Source: UBA5078 sp051252515
Lineage (GTDB): Bacteria > Pseudomonadota > Gammaproteobacteria > Pseudomonadales > Pseudohongiellaceae
Assembly: GCA_051252515.1 (NCBI GenBank)
Contig: JBPOFS010000001.1
Span: 434,001-498,000, forward strand
Length of the DNA: 64,000 bases
Direction of reading: 5' to 3'
This document shows positions 61,159 through 64,000 of this stretch, in pieces. The translations under genes were made by a program, and so were the position numbers. Every line of letters begins with the position of its first letter. The first letter of the stretch is position 1. The notes below the pieces were generated by a model. It made no database searches. It worked only from the letters and a program-made list of their open reading frames with translations, and was not told where the DNA came from.

Positions 61159-61638
61159 GTGAAGACATTGTCCGAACTAAAAACACTAGCGCCAGAAGAT
61201 TATTTACTACTGGATTATCAGCTTTGTTTTCCGCTATACGCTGCCTCGCGCTTAATGACGAAACTCTATCAACGCGAACTCGAACCTTTAGGTCTTACCT
61301 ACCCGCAATATGTTGTCCTGTTAATCCTCTGGCAGGATGCGCCGTGCTCAGTGTCCTCTATTGGTGCTAGAGCAGAGCTTGCCAGCAATACTTTGACACC
61401 ACTGCTTAAACGCCTTGAATTAATGGGGTTTGTCGAAAGGCAACGCAACGAAACCGATGAGAGGATCGTTAATGTGCTTCTCACTAAGAAAGGAAAAGCG
61501 CTCAAGAGTAAATGCATCGATATACCAAAGAAATTAATGGCACGGGCGCAGCTCCCATTAGAACAAGGCATCGCCTTAAAGAAACAACTCGACTCACTCA
61601 TACACCAACTCCACCAAGCAATCGATCAAGATAACTAA
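61159..61638 (+). CDS. MarR-family regulator, OhrR-like
   Basis: 159 residues with a winged helix-turn-helix (SSIGARAELASNTLTPLLKR, LELMGFVERQRNETDER) and the OhrR hallmark LDYQLCFPLYAASRLM, whose Cys (residue 23) is the organic-hydroperoxide sensor. A Tyr pair (QYVVL) is also typical. OhrR normally represses ohr, the peroxidase gene; no ohr gene lies next to it here, so the target is elsewhere or the regulator has another role. Start GTG at 61159, or TTG at 61168; the RBS does not decide. The LPMO-like gene 157 bp downstream is divergent from nothing and on the same strand. Confidence 0.85.
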   Translation: MKTLSELKTLAPEDYLLLDYQLCFPLYAASRLMTKLYQRELEPLGLTYPQYVVLLILWQDAPCSVSSIGARAELASNTLTPLLKRLELMGFVERQRNETDERIVNVLLTKKGKALKSKCIDIPKKLMARAQLPLEQGIALKKQLDSLIHQLHQAIDQDN

Positions 61639-61794
61639 AGTCTAATCGACTCACGCACCGCCTCTATTGCTTTATATGTCGCGCACGATATAATCATAGG
61701 CGACACATACTTTCATGAAGCATTTCTGACAAACCAATTAAGACAGAATGCCATCAATAGAGAGTTTCCCGCTTCCTTACTCGAGTGTAATTAT

Positions 61795-62541
61795 ATGAAT
61801 GTGCCTAATACTGTTAATTCTCCAACCCGAAGCTCTGAACTGTTCCAAAGTGGAGCTCGACTAATCGGGCTGCTATCCCTAGTTACCGCCTTTTTCGCTC
61901 CTGTAGCCAATGCCCATATCGATCTAGAGAGAGCCGGTACACATGTCGCAAAATACGAGCAGGGCCAATTAGGCGCCGATACGAAGGTTGGTGCTTGCGG
62001 AAATCCAAACGGGGTAGCAACTGGTGCCGTTTTCACTTACAAACCAGGCACAACCATTACGGTAGCGCTTGCGGAGTACATTCGTCACCCGGGTTATTTT
62101 CGAATCGCTTTCGATGCAGAGGGAAGTGATGACTTTGTGGACCCGCGCTGGATTGTTGCGCTTGAACCTGAAGAGCGTGCCGGTGGCTGCCCTATCAATG
62201 GGGATGATCAATGTCGACTTGGTGACCAAGCCAGTGAAGGGGATTTTTTCAATAACGACACAGTCCTGATGGACAATCTCAATCCGCATAATCGCGAAAC
62301 TGCGCAGCCAAGCTATAGCTGGGAAGTCACGTTGCCTGATCTAGAGTGTGATAACTGCACCTTGCAGATCATCCAAGTGATGGAGGACCCCGCCGGAAAC
62401 GCGCACGGAGTCTATAACACCACAACTCAAAATGACGAAAACGATGTTTACCATCAGTGTATCGATATAGTTCTTAGCAACGATGCAGTCGCGGGCCAAG
62501 CAGCAAACGACGCCGCATTAGCCCGTATGCCTAAAGACTAA
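61795..62541 (+). CDS. Secreted LPMO-like protein (SCE4755 type)
   Basis: 248 residues. The signal peptide ends VANA, so the mature protein would begin with His41 (HIDLERAGTH). A second His (His98 in YIRHPGYFRI) and the aromatic/polar segment NDVYHQCIDIVL near residue 220 complete the layout of a copper histidine brace with nearby aromatic residue. Other blocks: CGNPNGVATGAVFTYKPGTT, LPDLECDNCTLQIIQVMED. I recall this as the SCE4755-type polysaccharide-monooxygenase-like family, whose activity has not been established to my knowledge. Eight Cys could form disulfides. It is not adjacent to glycoside hydrolases. Confidence 0.78.
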   Translation: MNVPNTVNSPTRSSELFQSGARLIGLLSLVTAFFAPVANAHIDLERAGTHVAKYEQGQLGADTKVGACGNPNGVATGAVFTYKPGTTITVALAEYIRHPGYFRIAFDAEGSDDFVDPRWIVALEPEERAGGCPINGDDQCRLGDQASEGDFFNNDTVLMDNLNPHNRETAQPSYSWEVTLPDLECDNCTLQIIQVMEDPAGNAHGVYNTTTQNDENDVYHQCIDIVLSNDAVAGQAANDAALARMPKD

Positions 62542-62581
62542 CTGTAGAACACAGCGCGTCCGCTCTTCGCCGCGTTTTGCC

Positions 62582-62609
62582 AGCTATTCACGGCCTGCTG
62601 TGAATAGCT
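62582..62609. terminator. Perfect hairpin between convergent genes
   Basis: AGCTATTCAC (62582-62591) pairs with GTGAATAGCT (62600-62609), 8-nt loop, in the 70-bp gap between the LPMO-like gene and the convergent transporter gene. There is no T run on the plus strand and only weak T content on the other; it is terminator-like and may serve both. Confidence 0.5.
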
Positions 62610-62612
62610 GAT

Positions 62613-64000
62613 TTACGCTGTGCGATGCAAGTATTGTAAATGCAGCTCAAATTGCGCCAGCATGTCATTCTCCAATTGCTCACGGCTATAGCCCGCCACA
62701 TCGTAATGCTGCGGTCCTTGCAACAAATACACTTCAGCGCGCCAATAGGTGTTTCCCTTCCCCTTACTAGGCAATGTAGGAAACGCTACCGAGGGCATTG
62801 CGTATTCATGCGGTTTAATCTGATAGAAGAAGTCGAGTTCTTGACCGTGACCAATGACTAGCTGAATAACACCATCTTCTCTTTCAATGCGACTCTCTAC
62901 CGATTGTGCGCTTAGTTTCTTTTTCACTTCTTCCATGGCAGTAAGCACAGTACTGGAGAGATATTCCTGCACGTCTTGTTGCGAGTGCCTACCCAACAAA
63001 GCCTTCAAACGGTATTTCCAATCACCGGGTGTCGATAGAGCCGGCATACTGGGCGACGGGGTCGCATTCATGAGGAACATTGGATCAGAAGCGAGCCCCT
63101 TATGCAGGCTATAACAGATCATCAACATAATAATGGCGAACGGCAATGCGCTAATGATCGCGGCTGTTTGTAAAGCGACCAGTCCGCCAGCCACAAGTAG
63201 AACTGCTGCCACGACACCTTCAGAAATAGCCCAGAAAACCCTTTGCCATACGGGAGGATCTTCAGCACCGCCGGACGTAATGATGTCTATCACTAGCGAG
63301 CCGGAGTCTGATGAGGTCACAAAGAATGTCACGATGAGCATCGTGGTGAGCAAGGACATCACAGGAGTCCATGGTAACTGCTCAAGCAGCACGAAAATTG
63401 CTGTAGGCATATCTTGCTCTACTGCCGTGGTGATATTTTCTCCTAGCCCAGCAAGCTCGAGATACAACGCCGTATTGCCAAACAAAGTTAACCACAAGAA
63501 CGTGAAACCTGTTGGAACCAAAAGCACACCAATAATAAACTCACGAATAGTACGTCCACGAGAAATCCGCGCAATGAACATCCCCACAAATGGGGACCAA
63601 GAAATCCACCATGCCCAATAGAAAAGGGTCCAGTCACCCATCCATTCGTTGGGCTCATAGGCGTAGAGGTTCAAAGTCATCTCAAGCATATTGGATAAAT
63701 ACATGCCCACGTTTTGAACCAGAGTGCTAAGCAAGACCACGGTCGGGCCAGCCACCAACATAAAGATCAATAACAACAACGCCAAAATCAGGTTCAGCTC
63801 ACTAAGCCGACGAATACCCGCATCCAAGCCTGCAACAACCGACATCGTCGCCATTGACGTAATAGCCGCAATCACACCAATCTGCACCATCGTGTTAACA
63901 GGCACATCAAACAAATACGATAGCCCCGCGTTGACCTGCATGGCACCAAGCCCTAAAGAAGTCGCCACCCCAAACATCGTTCCAAGCACCGCAAAAATAT
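62613..64000 (-). CDS. BCCT-family choline/betaine transporter, N-terminal part outside window
   Basis: The C-terminal 462 residues; the frame continues into the right edge, so the first part of the protein is not seen. Typical BCCT pieces: FGVATSLGLGAMQVNAGLSYLF (in two parts), WTLFYWAWWISWSPFVGMFI with the conserved Trp-rich helix, and TSSDSGSLVIDIITSGG. A long C-terminal cytosolic domain (about 150 residues, EYLSSTVLTAMEEVKKKL, then HYDVAGYSREQLENDMLAQF) is like that of BetT-type choline transporters and acts in osmosensing there. Sodium or proton coupled uptake of choline or betaine is inferred. Confidence 0.88.
   Translation of the reverse strand, partial: IFAVLGTMFGVATSLGLGAMQVNAGLSYLFDVPVNTMVQIGVIAAITSMATMSVVAGLDAGIRRLSELNLILALLLLIFMLVAGPTVVLLSTLVQNVGMYLSNMLEMTLNLYAYEPNEWMGDWTLFYWAWWISWSPFVGMFIARISRGRTIREFIIGVLLVPTGFTFLWLTLFGNTALYLELAGLGENITTAVEQDMPTAIFVLLEQLPWTPVMSLLTTMLIVTFFVTSSDSGSLVIDIITSGGAEDPPVWQRVFWAISEGVVAAVLLVAGGLVALQTAAIISALPFAIIMLMICYSLHKGLASDPMFLMNATPSPSMPALSTPGDWKYRLKALLGRHSQQDVQEYLSSTVLTAMEEVKKKLSAQSVESRIEREDGVIQLVIGHGQELDFFYQIKPHEYAMPSVAFPTLPSKGKGNTYWRAEVYLLQGPQHYDVAGYSREQLENDMLAQFELHLQYLHRTA

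Overview
The window looks like chromosomal DNA of a free-living, probably marine, gammaproteobacterium of moderate GC content. The first 25 kb hold a run of housekeeping genes whose content and order resemble the Pseudomonas-type chromosome: rpe/trpE, amgK-murU divergent from lptD-surA-pdxA-rsmA-apaG-apaH, cca, folate genes, tsaD divergent from rpsU, then yqeY-dnaG-rpoD. The rest is accessory content typical of an aerobic heterotroph: secreted peptidases, TonB/porin-like outer-membrane proteins, cation/proton antiporters, a choline/betaine transporter, a photolyase and copper-enzyme-like secreted proteins. No prophage, transposase, CRISPR array or rRNA operon is visible.

Layout. 1-1 kb: 5' part of a DUF5916-type outer-membrane protein. 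1.2-6.7 kb: photolyase, convergent with trpE-rpe, then murU-amgK (peptidoglycan sugar recycling). 6.8-18.3 kb, plus strand: LPS assembly (lptD), OMP chaperone (surA), vitamin B6 (pdxA), 16S rRNA methylation (rsmA), apaG/apaH, CCA-adding enzyme, pteridine reductase, a Kef-type antiporter and a SIRT4-like sirtuin. 18.3-20.3 kb, minus strand: folK, folB, tsaD. 20.6-25.3 kb, plus strand: rpsU, yqeY, dnaG, rpoD (macromolecular synthesis operon). 25.4-35.6 kb: periplasmic M20 peptidase, lipoprotein, DUF5916 protein, IorAB-type molybdenum hydroxylase, a second Kef-type antiporter, alanine dehydrogenase. 35.8-36.2 kb: tRNA with CAU anticodon, followed by a 134-bp tandem repeat that carries copies of the tRNA 3' end. 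36.3-43.3 kb: TPR protein, M24 peptidase, quinone-oxidoreductase-like MDR protein, SGNH hydrolase, secreted alpha/beta hydrolase and a TVP38-like membrane protein. 43.3-46.8 kb: a secreted protein and a cytochrome c/PHM-like copper protein, plus an unknown protein. 47.1-52.1 kb: porin, orphan PstS-like protein, Cache-GGDEF diguanylate cyclase, NhaC antiporter. 52.4-56.8 kb: DUF885 and META lipoproteins, TIGR02466-type oxygenase-like protein, MscS channel, cysteine-less glutaredoxin-like protein. 56.8-64 kb: GST, FNT channel, M28 peptidase, an 18-residue hydrophobic peptide gene, OhrR-like regulator, LPMO-like secreted protein and a truncated BCCT transporter.

The most interesting items are: (1) the tRNA-associated structured tandem repeats at 35.9-36.2 kb, which resemble the arrangement downstream of E. 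coli tyrT; (2) the cytochrome c-PHM-like protein, with all six expected copper ligands, next to a secreted partner and behind 21-bp phased direct repeats; (3) a tiny hydrophobic ORF with its own Shine-Dalgarno and terminator at 60.8 kb; (4) an LPMO-like protein predicted to begin with His after signal cleavage; and (5) a photolyase whose best ribosome-binding site points to an ATC start codon. All assignments come from reading the sequence and recalling family motifs; no search was run.
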